Source: an uncultured Lentisphaerota bacterium
GTDB lineage: Bacteria > Verrucomicrobiota > Kiritimatiellia > CAIQIC01
DNA length: 53,567 nt
NCBI GenBank assembly: GCA_903896925.1
Contig: CAITZM010000188.1
Span: 1-53,567, forward strand
Reading direction: 5' to 3'
Below, one piece after another: positions 8,563-17,332 of the stretch. Position 1 is the stretch's first letter; each line of letters starts with the position of its first letter. The position numbers were made by a program, and so were the translations under genes. A model generated the notes under the pieces. That model was given only the letters and a program-made list of their open reading frames with translations, did no database searches and was not told where the DNA came from.

Positions 8563-9441
8563 TTACTTCGCCGCCGGCCAGAAGGCGTTGACGGTGCGGA
8601 CCCATTCGTCGGCCATGAGCTGGTGGCCGGAGTAGGTCGGATGGACGCCATCCCAGATCCAGTGCTCAGGGGCGAGGCGGCTGCCGGCGTCGGTGAAGAT
8701 TTTTTGGAGCCGGACCAGTGCCGCGCCGTGCTTGGCGGCCAGCCTGGCGACGATCGCCTGGCGCTGCTGGAGGCTGGGATTCCACGTCGCGAAGATGGCC
8801 TTCTTCGCGCCCATCGGCAGGCCGAACGGCTCGCAGAGGACCAGTTTGAGCTTCGGATTGGCGGCCTTGGCTGCGGTCAGCAGCCGGTCATAGACCTGCT
8901 CGTACTGCTCCACCGGCACGCCCTTGCTGTTGTCGTTGACGCCGATGAGCACGGAGAGCACGTCGGGCTTGAGGTCGAGCGTGTCCTTCTGCCACCGCTT
9001 TTCCAGGTCGAGCACGGTGTTGCCGCTGATGCCGCGGTTGAGGAAGGTCAGGTTGCGCTCGGCATGGCCGGCGCCGAATTTCGCGGCGATGATGAAGGCG
9101 TAGCCGTGGCCGAGGATGTGGTTCGGGTCGGCGCTGCGCCCGCGGTTGCCGTCGGTGATCGAATCGCCCTGGAACAGGACGCGCGTGTCCTTGCCGAACG
9201 CCGCCATCGTCTCGAGCGCGTCGGCGGCGCGGGCAGTCATGGCGCCCGCCAGCAAGACCGTCGCCAGTAATCCGCCCGCTAGGAACATAGCGCCCGGCGT
9301 AGCCGCGGCGGCCCGCCGCGTATTCCGCGGCGAGGAGCCGTTTCCACGGCAAGCTGGCGGCCGGCCGGCGGAAGTGACCGCAGATCGGGCGCTTTGGCCG
9401 GGCAAGCCGGCAGGCGGTTTGGCATGGGTGCTGGTCGGCAT
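8563..9441 (-). CDS. secreted SGNH/GDSL hydrolase
   Basis: All four SGNH blocks are present: FQGDSITDGNR (nucleophile Ser), GISGNT (Gly), GVNDNS (Asn) and DGVHPT (Asp/His). The fold acts as an esterase, often removing acetyl groups from polysaccharides. Two starts are possible. The ATG at 9441 has GGAG nine bases upstream and gives 292 residues, with a 51-residue polar leader before the hydrophobic segment. The ATG at 9288 gives a standard signal peptide (MFLAGGLLATVLLAG) but has no ribosome-binding site. I chose 9441 for the binding site, with real doubt. The gene follows the LemA-TPM-TPM set by 18 bp. Confidence 0.85.
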   Translation of the reverse strand: MPTSTHAKPPAGLPGQSARSAVTSAGRPPACRGNGSSPRNTRRAAAATPGAMFLAGGLLATVLLAGAMTARAADALETMAAFGKDTRVLFQGDSITDGNRGRSADPNHILGHGYAFIIAAKFGAGHAERNLTFLNRGISGNTVLDLEKRWQKDTLDLKPDVLSVLIGVNDNSKGVPVEQYEQVYDRLLTAAKAANPKLKLVLCEPFGLPMGAKKAIFATWNPSLQQRQAIVARLAAKHGAALVRLQKIFTDAGSRLAPEHWIWDGVHPTYSGHQLMADEWVRTVNAFWPAAK

Positions 9442-9459
9442 GCTTGTTCTCCGCGTTGC

Positions 9460-9891
9460 TCAGTGGATGATGGCGTTGGGCAGCTCGTTCACGTCGTCGG
9501 CGAGGTACGGAAAGTGCGCGGCGAGCAGTTCGCCCACCTGCTGTACGGCCTGGATGAGCGCGGCGGTGTAGTCGCCCTGCTTCAGGGCCGCGCCGAGCTT
9601 CGCGCTGACATCCTGCCAGAAGGCGTCGCCGCAGGTGGCGTGGACGCCGCTGTCGCCGACAATGGCGAACTGGCGCGTGCGCGGCGCGAGGTAGAGCAGC
9701 ACGGCGTTGCGCTGGCGCGTCTGGGTCATGCCGAGTTGCTGGAAGCGTTTCTGCGCGAAGGCGAGCGCGTCGGCGTGGGCGTGGTGCGAGATGTAGACGC
9801 GGATTTCGCCGGAGGTTCTTTGCTCCGCCGCGGCGATGGCCGCGACGATCCGGGCCTCGTCCAACTGGCTGATGAATTCCTTGACCTGCAT
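9460..9891 (-). CDS. TPM-domain protein (second TPM gene)
   Basis: 143 residues, a lone TPM domain (PF04536) without signal peptide or membrane helix. Typical strings are TSGEIRVYISHHAHADAL, NAVLLYLAPRTRQFAIVGD and AALIQAVQQVGELLAAHFP. The ATG at 9891 has GGGAG at good spacing and comes 2 bp after the stop of the preceding TPM gene; a TTG at 9900 would overlap it. The LemA plus two TPM genes arrangement is widespread. TPM domains have been linked to phosphatase activity and photosystem repair in plants, but the bacterial role is unclear. Confidence 0.88.
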   Translation of the reverse strand: MQVKEFISQLDEARIVAAIAAAEQRTSGEIRVYISHHAHADALAFAQKRFQQLGMTQTRQRNAVLLYLAPRTRQFAIVGDSGVHATCGDAFWQDVSAKLGAALKQGDYTAALIQAVQQVGELLAAHFPYLADDVNELPNAIIH

Positions 9892-9893
9892 GT

Positions 9894-10658
9894 TCACCAA
9901 CTCCCGCTCGCGCCGCCGCCGCCGGAACTGCCGCCACCGCCGGAAAAATCTCCGCCGCCGCCCCAGCTGCTACTACTGCTGCTGCTGCCGCCCCAGCCAC
10001 TGCCGCCCCAGTAGACGCCGCCACCGCGGTGGTACACCGTGCCGCGCGGTTGCCGGGCTTTGCTGATGACGATGATCACGAGCATGATGACCATGAAGAC
10101 CAGGGGCACCTTGTCGAGCCCCCGGCTGCGCGGATGCTTGCCGGCGACGGTGCGCCCGGTGCCTTTGTATTCGCCGCGTGTCGCCTTCAGGATCGCTTCC
10201 ACCCCGGCGCTCAAGCCGGCGCCGAAGTCGCCGCGCTTGAAGTGGGGTGCGATCTCGTCGGCGATGATGCGCTTGCAGAGCGCGTCCGGCAGGGCGCCTT
10301 CCATGCCGTAGCCGGTCTGGATGCGCAGCTTGTGGTCCTGGACGAAAACCAGCAGGGCGATGCCGTTATTCTTGTCTTTTTGCCCGATCTGCCACGACTG
10401 GAAAATGCGCTGCGAAAAGTCCTCCAGCGACGAGTCGCTCTGCATCTTGGGGAAGACGGCCACGACCACCTGGGCGGACGTGGCCCGCTCGAACTCTTCC
10501 AGTTTCCCGTTCAGCTGCGCGGCCGTCGCCGCGGGTACGACGCGGGCGTAGTCGTTGAAGTAATGCGCCGGCTTGGCCGGCAGCGTTTCCGCGGCGCGGC
10601 CGGCGCAGGTCAGCGCGAACCCGGCGGCGAGGCAGCGGAGGTGGTGGAGGACCTTCAT
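9894..10658 (-). CDS. membrane TPM-domain protein with Gly/Ser-rich tail (YgcG type)
   Basis: 254 residues: signal peptide (1-22), TPM domain (about 30-175; HYFNDYARVVP, SAQVVVAVFP, GIALLVFVQDHKLRIQTGYG), one membrane helix (about 187-202, FMVIMLVIIVIS), then a tail of Gly, Ser and Trp. This is the usual layout of YgcG-like proteins: an extracytoplasmic TPM domain anchored by a C-terminal helix and ending in a flexible tail. Its ATG overlaps the LemA stop by ATGA, indicating translational coupling. Confidence 0.9.
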   Translation of the reverse strand: MKVLHHLRCLAAGFALTCAGRAAETLPAKPAHYFNDYARVVPAATAAQLNGKLEEFERATSAQVVVAVFPKMQSDSSLEDFSQRIFQSWQIGQKDKNNGIALLVFVQDHKLRIQTGYGMEGALPDALCKRIIADEIAPHFKRGDFGAGLSAGVEAILKATRGEYKGTGRTVAGKHPRSRGLDKVPLVFMVIMLVIIVISKARQPRGTVYHRGGGVYWGGSGWGGSSSSSSSWGGGGDFSGGGGSSGGGGASGSW

Positions 10659-11284
10659 TTTTCGGGCGAAACCTTGCCGCCGAAGTCGAACTGCACGCGC
10701 GGCGGTTTCTCGGCGCCGGCTTCCGCTGCAAAATAGGGTTTCGTCTGGAAGCCGAACATCCCCGCGAGCATCACGTTCGGGAAGGTCTTCACCGAGGTGT
10801 TATAGGTCATCACCGCCTCGTTGAATTTCTGCCGCTCGACCGTGATGCGGTTTTCCGTGCCTTCGAGCTGCGCCTGCAGGTCGCGGAAGTTCGCGGTCGC
10901 CTTCAGGTCGGGATAGCGTTCGGCGACCACCAGCAGCCGTGAGAGCGCGCCGGAGAGCTGCTGCTGCGCCTTCTGGAACTCGGCGAGCTTGGCGGGATCG
11001 TTCGGCGCCGCGTTGGGGTCGAGCTTGACCTGGCCGACCGAGGCGCGCGCCGTGGTGATCTCCGTGAGCGTGGACTTTTCGAAGTTGGCGGCGCCGGAGA
11101 CGGTCGCCACCAGGTTCGGGATCAGGTCCGCGCGCCGCTGGTAGACGTTCTGCACCTGCGCCCACGACTGGTCCACCACCTGCGCTTTCGAGACCATGCT
11201 GTTGTAGCCGCCCACGCCGACCAGGCCGACGGCGATCAGCATCACGACCAGCACCAGCACCACCAACATCAGTCCAGCTTTCAT
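10655..11284 (-). CDS. lemA: LemA family protein
   Basis: 209 residues. A single N-terminal membrane helix is followed by the all-helical LemA domain (GYNSMVSKAQVVDQSWAQVQ, YQRRADLIPNLVATV, LSRLLVVAERYPDLKA, YNTSVKTFPNVMLAGMFGF). LemA proteins are membrane-anchored helical-bundle proteins of unsettled role. The ATG at 11284 has GAGGAAG upstream and gives the standard N-terminus. It is the first gene of the coupled LemA-TPM-TPM unit. Confidence 0.93.
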   Translation of the reverse strand: MKAGLMLVVLVLVVMLIAVGLVGVGGYNSMVSKAQVVDQSWAQVQNVYQRRADLIPNLVATVSGAANFEKSTLTEITTARASVGQVKLDPNAAPNDPAKLAEFQKAQQQLSGALSRLLVVAERYPDLKATANFRDLQAQLEGTENRITVERQKFNEAVMTYNTSVKTFPNVMLAGMFGFQTKPYFAAEAGAEKPPRVQFDFGGKVSPEK

Positions 11285-11827
11285 GGGTATCTTCCTCGTT
11301 TCGCCGGCAACGTAGCCGATTCCCCGGCCGGTGTCCATGACGCGTCAACGCGCCCCCTCGTGCAGCAGGCGCCGCAGCCTCTCGCCGGGGCCGCAAGCTG
11401 GACCGCCTGCCGCGCCTTGCATACAGCGGCGAGCTGCCGGGGCCGGTGGGAGCGCTGTGGAGCACCCGGTCGCACAGTTGTACAACTGTGCGATACGGCT
11501 GCGCCCGACGGCGCGCCAGCCGACGGCCTTGCACAAGGCAAGCAGCCCTCTGCCCTTTGCGCCTGCAGGATAACTTTGGACTCAGTTACCTGGCAACGCA
11601 AGGTAGCTTGCAAGGCTAGGTAGCTGGTGTGGGACTTTAGCTCTGTTTTTTGCCTGTGGCGGGGCGAAGACGCTGGCAGGGCGTGCGACGGGCGCGCCGC
11701 AGCCCAAGGCGGGCCGGCGTCTGTTCAGCGCAGCCTGTTCGCGCTCGATCCGGCCAGCTGTCTGGCTGTTCTGCCGGAGGGCCACGCTGCGGTGGGTGCC
11801 GCTCGTGTCCAGGACGACGGGTTCATT
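11285..11827. other. intergenic region with a 24-bp perfect palindrome
   Basis: 543 bp upstream of lemA and downstream of the beta-propeller gene. The only clear structure is the palindrome at 11470-11493. Short open frames on both strands have no recognisable content. Confidence 0.6.
11470..11493. promoter_or_regulatory. 24-bp perfect palindrome, possible operator
   Basis: TCGCACAGTTG joined to its complement around the centre TA gives a gapless perfect inverted repeat. Lack of a loop and of a T-tract argues against a terminator and for a site bound by a dimeric protein. It lies 186 bp upstream of the lemA start. The cognate regulator is not known. Confidence 0.5.
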
Positions 11828-12949
11828 TTACTTTTTCTCCGTCACCGGGGTGGCCAACGGCTTGCTGGTGAGCAGGTCGATACCGCGGCCGCCGGTCGCG
11901 CCGCGCTGGCCGGGGACGGCGTTGTAGAACATGTAGAAGGTTTCGTTCTGCGGGTTGAACAGGAGCGCAATTTTGTGCGCGTATTGTTTGTCGAGCCCGC
12001 TCGGGTTGCCGCCGGCCTTGTAGAGCGGCTCCGGGTGTGCGGTCCAGTGCAGCAGGTCGCGCGAAAACGCGATCATGATGTGTGCGCCGCCGCGGCCGAC
12101 GCCGAAGTAGAACATCGTCCAGTGATCGCCATCGCGGAACACCTTCGGGTCGGAGCAGAACTTTTCGTCATAGCCGCCTGCGCGGTTGCGCAGCACCGGG
12201 TTGGCCGTGTGGCGGGTCCAGTTCAGCAGGTCGGTCGAGAACGCCAGCCCGGATTGTTCGACGTGGCCGTTGGCGGCATTGTAGAAATTAAAGAACCGGC
12301 CCTGATGCTCGACGAGCCAGGGCTGATAGACGCAATCCTTCTCCCAGGCGCCGCAGTCCGCCTCGTGCGTGGAAAGGATCGGCTGGTCCTTCGCGCGCTC
12401 CCAGTGCAGTCCATCGGCGCTGCACGCGACACCTTCGGAGCCCGGGCGCAGTTCGTAGCCGCCCTGTCGCGGATACGCGCCGTAGAGCGTCCAGAACTTC
12501 CCGTCGCGCTTCTTCAAGGTGCGCGGCGCCTTGATATCGTAGGACTCATAGAGGAATGCGCCGATGACGCGGCCGCCATGGTCGAATTCATCCTTGGGCC
12601 CGAAGCCCATCGCGCGTTGGTAATTGTCCCAGTGCAGCAGGTCGGCGCTCTCCGCCACATAGGATTGGTAGCCGTGGCCGTCGAAGGTGACGAAGCTCAT
12701 GTAGAACTTTTCGTCGCCGGGGATCTGGTAGACCGTCGGCACATCGGTCCCGAGGATGTTGGTGACGCCCGCGATCGCCGGCACGGCGGGCACCACGTGC
12801 GCCGGCCAGTAATGCCAGCCGCGGTACGGCGCCGACCACGCGTCGAGTGTTGTCCGGTCGAGGTCCGCCACCTCGGCCGCCCACGCGCCGCTCGCCAAAA
12901 GCACCGCCGACCATAACGAGGCGCAGAAGCATCCTGTGATATTTTTCAC
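11828..12949 (-). CDS. secreted five-bladed beta-propeller glycosidase-like protein
   Basis: 373 residues. The GTG start at 12949 has GGAG upstream and gives a signal peptide ending near GAWA (residue 24). The body shows the repeating blade pattern of GH43/GH32/GH130-type enzymes: KFYMSFVTFDGHGYQSYVAE, SADGLHWERAKDQPIL, FNFYNAANG, AFSTDLLNWTRH, FCSDPKVFRDGDHWTMFYFG and SRDLLHWTAH. Acidic residues in DEFDHGG, ADCGAWEKD and SDPKVF could serve catalysis, but I cannot assign the family or the sugar. Nearby heparinase-like genes on the same strand suggest a role in polysaccharide breakdown. Confidence 0.75.
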   Translation of the reverse strand: MKNITGCFCASLWSAVLLASGAWAAEVADLDRTTLDAWSAPYRGWHYWPAHVVPAVPAIAGVTNILGTDVPTVYQIPGDEKFYMSFVTFDGHGYQSYVAESADLLHWDNYQRAMGFGPKDEFDHGGRVIGAFLYESYDIKAPRTLKKRDGKFWTLYGAYPRQGGYELRPGSEGVACSADGLHWERAKDQPILSTHEADCGAWEKDCVYQPWLVEHQGRFFNFYNAANGHVEQSGLAFSTDLLNWTRHTANPVLRNRAGGYDEKFCSDPKVFRDGDHWTMFYFGVGRGGAHIMIAFSRDLLHWTAHPEPLYKAGGNPSGLDKQYAHKIALLFNPQNETFYMFYNAVPGQRGATGGRGIDLLTSKPLATPVTEKK

Positions 12950-13032
12950 GTCGCGGCTCCGTTTTTCAGACGTTGGGGAAGCGCGGCGTGTATAGCAAAT
13001 CGCGCCGCCACGCGACCAGCGCCGGTTGCAAA

Positions 13033-13056
13033 GTAGTCCTCACGCGCCGCGTGAGG
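13033..13056 (+). repeat. REP-like element: GTAG foot plus CCTCACGC hairpin
   Basis: GTAG at 13033-13036, then CCTCACGC-GCC-GCGTGAGG at 13038-13056, an 8-bp stem with a 3-base loop. The same stem recurs at 38812-38830 on the other strand. Confidence 0.7.
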
Positions 13057-13168
13057 TTGCCGTCGCTGCGTGGCTGCGTCGGGAGTCTGGTGTCAGGTTT
13101 TGCGGGGGTGAATTTCGCGGGGCTGGAAGCCCCGCCCACAAAGATCCGGGCTGCGTTGCAGTTGGTTT

Positions 13169-13190
13169 GTAGGCCGGGTCTCCGACCCGG
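13169..13190 (+). repeat. REP-like element: GTAG foot plus CCGGGTC hairpin
   Basis: GTAG at 13169-13172, then CCGGGTC-TCC-GACCCGG at 13174-13190. Copies with the same stem and different loops occur at 32844-32860 and 38998-39019. Confidence 0.7.
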
Positions 13191-13330
13191 CGCGCACCGC
13201 ACCCGTGCCACCGAAATCAATCACATGGTGCGCAGCGGTTCGACCAGCTCACGGCAGGCAAGCGCCCCGCAGGCAAGACGGCGCCCCTACGTTTCCGTCA
13301 TGCAAAATTTCGGGGTGGCCGTTTTCTTCT

Positions 13331-13381
13331 GTAGCGGCGGCCTGTGGCCGCCGTCGGCGATCCCACTACGGCGGGATCGCC
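13331..13381. repeat. paired REP-like element
   Basis: GTAG at 13331, hairpin CGGCGGCC-TGT-GGCCGCCG (13335-13353), then GGCGATCCC and GGGATCGCC arms (13356-13364 and 13373-13381) with an inverted CTAC foot in the loop. Two facing REP-like halves are combined. Confidence 0.65.
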
Positions 13382-13492
13382 GCGGCAGCGTTACTTTGCA
13401 ACACCGCCGGCAAACAGCCGACCGTGCGACACTGCGGAGCGCGGACCCGCCTTCGCGAGGACGCTACGGCGGGCAGGCGAGGACGACACGGC

Positions 13493-15313
13493 TTAGTTTG
13501 CCGCGATCGGCTTGCCCCACAGGGACAGCGGGCGGACGGCGGGGGCGAGCTTGGGCATGTCCTCGGCGGGGGCGAAGACGACGACCAGGCGCGCGGCCGC
13601 GGTCGCAGGCACGCGGAAGCCGAGCTTGTTGCTGTGCAGGGGGTGGCCCGTCGGCGGCGTGGGCGGCAATGTCATCTCCTCGAACTTGGCGCCTGCGGGC
13701 TCGAGGATGCGCGCGACAAGGGTCTGGCCTTTTTGCATCAGCCTGGCCTCGCGCCCGGCCAGGGTGATCTTCGCCTGCGTATGGATGGCCCAGATGATTT
13801 CCTGCGGCTTGGCGAGCGTGATTTCGTCCTGCACCAGGGCGCCGGCACTGCCGAGCAGCAGGATGCCGCGCTGCGCCTTCTTGGCGGCGGGCGCGTAGCC
13901 GGCGGTGAGGTCGGCGACGGCGCAGGCTTTGCCGGGCGTGCCGTCGAAGGCGACCATCGCGGCCTTCGCCTTTGGATCCTGGTTCGCGCCGCCGAGCGTG
14001 CAGACGTTGTGGCCCGCGCTCATCAGGCGGTAGTAGGTCCAGCGCTGTTTGCCAAAGTAGCCGGGCAGGTTGTACTCATCGCTGCCGAGGTCTTCGCACC
14101 AGCGTTGCCCGCGCAGGTCGAGGACGAACGTGCCGAGATCAAGGTGGCTGTGGTTCGCCTTGTTGTCGCCGGCCTTGAAGCCGACGAAAGTCGCCTTGCT
14201 GTCCCAGCCGCTGCGCAGGAAGGCCACGTCCACGCCGCGGAAGAAAGCGTTCGGCGGCAGTTTTTCCACGAGCGTGGCGTCTGGCACGGGCGCGGGCAGC
14301 CAGAGCAGATAATTGGCGCCTTTCAATTTTTTATCGCAGAAGAAATTATCCGCGGCAAAGACGGGCTGCCGGTAGGCGTGCGCGAGCCAGAACATCGACC
14401 ACGACGGGCCGCCGCGGTCGCCGGCGTCGGCGAAATTGAACGTGCGGTTCAGCGGGCCGACGGAATAGAGATGGAAGAAGCCGGTGCGGTCGAGGCCGGC
14501 GGCCTGCTTCAAGCCGAAATCCTTGTCGAGCGCGGACTCGAGCGCGGCGATGATGTAGGCGGTGTAGGTGGTGGCATAGTCCCAGTAGCCCGGGCCTTCG
14601 TTCCAGCCGCCGTCGGGCGCGTAGCTGGCGAGCGCGAGCGGCAGCGCGGCGAGCGATTGCTTGAGCACGCGCAGCGCGAGCTCCGGCTCCTCATCGGCGA
14701 TGGCCAGCGCGCCGATGCCGAGGCCGCCATTGCAGACCTGGTTCCAGTTGTGGTTGGCCTTGAGCCAGAAGCGGCTCCTCGAACTGGGCGTATCGCCGAG
14801 CCCGGGCTTGAGGCCTTTCTCGACGAGCGCCGTCTTGATCGCCTTGCGCTCGTCCGGCGGCAGCACGTCATAGAGCCAGTCATAGCCAAGCGCGAGCGCG
14901 GTGGTCATCTCCGCCACGTCGAGAAAGTGCGAGGGGTTCCAGTCCGCGAAGGCCGCCGCGGTCAGCATTTCCTTGCGCGCCCGCGCCGCATACTCCGCCT
15001 TGCCGGTCAGCCGGTAGAGCGTCGCCAGCGTGGTGACGCGGTGGAGGCAGGTGCGGCTCTTGTCGAGCAGGCGCGGGCCGATGAGCTCGTGCGTGATGGG
15101 CGTCGAGTTGAGCTCCTTGTCGCCCTGCGCGCACAAATCCTGCAGCATTTTCTTGGCGACCGGGTCGCTGCTGGTGCGCGCGCGGAGCGTCTCCCAGGCG
15201 GTGCGCGTCAGTATCAGCCGCGGGTGCTCGCGGTGCAGCGTCGCGAGCGTGACCTCGTCCGCGCCCGCCGCCAGCGTGACGCCCAACCACAGTCCGGCAA
15301 TGATTTTATTCAT
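13493..15313 (-). CDS. secreted heparinase II/III family protein (copy 1)
   Basis: 606 residues. Signal peptide (MNKIIAGLWLGVTLAAGA), an alpha/alpha toroid region (about 30-330: ADWNPSHFLDVAEMTTALAL, YDWLYD, NHNWNQVCNGG, GPGYWDYATTY), then a beta-sandwich with the heparinase II/III signature KANHSHLDLGTFVLDLRGQRW. Such enzymes are polysaccharide lyases acting on uronic-acid polymers in the periplasm or outside. The substrate cannot be read. It is a clear paralog of the gene at 15503-17332, and both share a leader sequence directly upstream of the ATG. The open frame extends upstream, but the ATG at 15313 is the one aligned in both copies. Confidence 0.88.
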   Translation of the reverse strand: MNKIIAGLWLGVTLAAGADEVTLATLHREHPRLILTRTAWETLRARTSSDPVAKKMLQDLCAQGDKELNSTPITHELIGPRLLDKSRTCLHRVTTLATLYRLTGKAEYAARARKEMLTAAAFADWNPSHFLDVAEMTTALALGYDWLYDVLPPDERKAIKTALVEKGLKPGLGDTPSSRSRFWLKANHNWNQVCNGGLGIGALAIADEEPELALRVLKQSLAALPLALASYAPDGGWNEGPGYWDYATTYTAYIIAALESALDKDFGLKQAAGLDRTGFFHLYSVGPLNRTFNFADAGDRGGPSWSMFWLAHAYRQPVFAADNFFCDKKLKGANYLLWLPAPVPDATLVEKLPPNAFFRGVDVAFLRSGWDSKATFVGFKAGDNKANHSHLDLGTFVLDLRGQRWCEDLGSDEYNLPGYFGKQRWTYYRLMSAGHNVCTLGGANQDPKAKAAMVAFDGTPGKACAVADLTAGYAPAAKKAQRGILLLGSAGALVQDEITLAKPQEIIWAIHTQAKITLAGREARLMQKGQTLVARILEPAGAKFEEMTLPPTPPTGHPLHSNKLGFRVPATAAARLVVVFAPAEDMPKLAPAVRPLSLWGKPIAAN

Positions 15314-15396
15314 AATGATGTGCGGAGAACGTGCCGTATCCGCCGCGATTTTCCAAGCCTTGGAAAATAACCGGACAAAAGTTCCAAGGCTTGGAA
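15314..15396 (-). promoter_or_regulatory. conserved leader and TTCCAAG palindromes upstream of heparinase copy 1
   Basis: The 40-50 bp directly upstream of the ATG match the same position of copy 2 (17333 onward) closely although non-coding. Two palindromes follow: 15348-15368 (arms ATTTTCCAAG/CTTGGAAAAT around one base) and 15382-15396 (TTCCAAG-G-CTTGGAA), spaced 31 bp apart, about three helical turns. This looks like a two-site operator, or a local copy of a dispersed repeat. Confidence 0.5.
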
Positions 15397-15502
15397 GGCT
15401 TGCGGTGCGACCCGGGAAGGCCGCCCCTCCTTCCCATCCCAGCCGCCTTGCGCCCATGCGTGCGTGCCGAAATTTCGCCGCGGTGCTGAGCTTGGTGCCC
15501 GG

Positions 15503-17332
15503 TTATTTCGCGACCGAGCCCGGCGTCAGGCGCACTTTCAACACGGCCGCCTGCCCTGCGGCCAAGGGGGTGACGAAGCCGACCACGCTGACGCCCGGGT
15601 TGGGTTCATCGAAATCGTGCGGCGGCGGATGGGCGGGCCAGCTTTGGAGTTGGGCGCCGGCCGGCGCAAGCACTTCGATGCGCAGCCGCTGGCCATCTTT
15701 CTCCAACCAGCCGCCGGGCTGCAGCGTGCCGGGCGTCACCATCGCCCAGCGCACTTGCGCGGCTTGGGCCCCGCCCTGCAGTTGATCTTCAATGACGACA
15801 CGATGATCGGGCTCGACGCTGAAACGGCGCTTGGCTGCGGCGAGCTGCCCGGCGTAGGTCGCGGTCAGGTCCAAGACGGCAAACTGCTTCCCCGGCTTCG
15901 CAGAAAATTCCACGATGGGCGCCTGGCTCGTGACCACCTGTTCCTGGTCATCCACCAGCAGCGTGCTGTGGCCGCGGTTGTGGTAGCGGAACAGTTTCCA
16001 GCGCTCGCCGCCCTGTTTTCCGTCCCACAAGCCGAAGCCGCGGGCTTCCAGCTGGTGATAGTTCTGCATGCCCAGATCGAGCGCCCAGCGGACGCCGTCG
16101 GCGTCCATGACAAACGAACCGACGTCCATGTGCCCGTGGCTCGCGCCGGGGCTGCCGGCCTTGATGGCCAGATAGACGGCGTTCGGATCGGTCCAGGAGG
16201 TGCGGAAGACCGCCAGCGGATTCGGGCCGCGCCCATACCAGTTGAGCGCAGCGGGCTCGGTGCGCTGCAGCTGCGCATCGGCCCAGAGCAGCGCCATCGG
16301 GAAGAAGCGGTCCGACTGATTGGCGCCATGGCTGTCGCGGATGGATTTGATCTCGCGCTGCAACAAAGGCTCTTCGCACCACAGCAACTCCGGCCGGTGT
16401 GTGCGGTTGGCGAACCAGACCATCGCCGGCGAGAAGCCCGCGCGCGTGCCGGCATCGCTGAAACTGAACGGCAGGCCGGTGGGCCCGGTCATGTGCAGCG
16501 GGAACTCGCCGGTCTTGAGGAAGCCGGGCTGTTGCGTCAACCCACAGGCGGTCCCAAGCGCGGACTCCAGCATCGCAATGAGCGTGACGTTGAACGTTGT
16601 GCCGTAGTTCCAATAGCCGGGCCCTTCGGGATAGGTGCCGTCGGGTTCATAGACTTTCATCGCCGCAGGCAGTCCCGCGAGCGCCCGCGAAATGACCTCG
16701 GCGGCCCGCGCCGGATTATCTTCCTGCAAGGCGAGCGCGCCCGCGACCATGCCGGCGTGGCAGACCTGGTTCCAGTTGTTGCCACCGTGTTCCCAGCCGT
16801 GCTTGGCGCCGGGCTTCAAATACGGGCCGAGCCCTTTCTTCTCGATGGCCTCACGGATTTCCGCGCGGTCGGCGGGGGAGAGTTCCGTGTACAGCCAGTC
16901 ATAGCCGAGCGCCATGGCGAGCGTCATTTCTGCCACGTCGAGGAAGTGCGACGGGTTCCAGTCCGGCATCGCCGCCGCCGCCTTCATCTCCGCGACGGCG
17001 CGGGCCACATAGCGCGGGTCGCCGGTCAGGCGCGCCGCGCACCCGAGGTGCATGATCCGGCTCAACGCTTCGCGCGAGCGGTGGAGCAGGCGGCGACCCT
17101 CTTTTTGGTAGATGACCGGCGGCTCGGCCAGCATGTGGTCCGCCGTGATGCGGATGGCGTCAAAGAGTTCCGCGCTGCGCGGATCCTGTTTCACCTTCGC
17201 CTTCACCGCCGCCTTGGCTTCCGTCGTCCAGAGCAGGCGCGGATGCCCTGGGCGCACCGTCGCCAGCGAAACCTCGTCCGCGCACGCCGTCAGCGTGAGG
17301 GCCAATAACACTCCAAACATGCTTTTGTTCAT
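15503..17332 (-). CDS. secreted heparinase II/III family protein (copy 2)
   Basis: 609 residues, paralogous to the preceding gene along its whole length. Signal peptide (MNKSMFGVLLALTLTACA), toroid region (PDWNPSHFLDVAEMTLAMAL, YDWLYTEL, GNNWNQVCHAG, GPGYWNYGTTF) and the C-terminal signature GASHGHMDVGSFVMDADGVRW. Both copies keep the Asn/His/Tyr contexts used by heparinase-type lyases. A Cys near the signal cleavage site (LTACADE) leaves open a lipoprotein. The start at 17332 is set by alignment with copy 1. Tandem duplication with divergence suggests two related substrates. Confidence 0.88.
   Translation of the reverse strand: MNKSMFGVLLALTLTACADEVSLATVRPGHPRLLWTTEAKAAVKAKVKQDPRSAELFDAIRITADHMLAEPPVIYQKEGRRLLHRSREALSRIMHLGCAARLTGDPRYVARAVAEMKAAAAMPDWNPSHFLDVAEMTLAMALGYDWLYTELSPADRAEIREAIEKKGLGPYLKPGAKHGWEHGGNNWNQVCHAGMVAGALALQEDNPARAAEVISRALAGLPAAMKVYEPDGTYPEGPGYWNYGTTFNVTLIAMLESALGTACGLTQQPGFLKTGEFPLHMTGPTGLPFSFSDAGTRAGFSPAMVWFANRTHRPELLWCEEPLLQREIKSIRDSHGANQSDRFFPMALLWADAQLQRTEPAALNWYGRGPNPLAVFRTSWTDPNAVYLAIKAGSPGASHGHMDVGSFVMDADGVRWALDLGMQNYHQLEARGFGLWDGKQGGERWKLFRYHNRGHSTLLVDDQEQVVTSQAPIVEFSAKPGKQFAVLDLTATYAGQLAAAKRRFSVEPDHRVVIEDQLQGGAQAAQVRWAMVTPGTLQPGGWLEKDGQRLRIEVLAPAGAQLQSWPAHPPPHDFDEPNPGVSVVGFVTPLAAGQAAVLKVRLTPGSVAK

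Larger units (their letters stand above)
12950..13492. other. intergenic region filled with REP-like hairpins
   Basis: 543 bp without a credible gene. It holds the hairpins at 13033-13056, 13169-13190 and 13331-13381, listed separately. Confidence 0.6.

Noticed and set aside
11345..11623. Overlapping short frames on both strands in the lemA upstream region
   Set aside because: Low-complexity composition, no ribosome-binding sites and no motif; they overlap each other around the palindrome.
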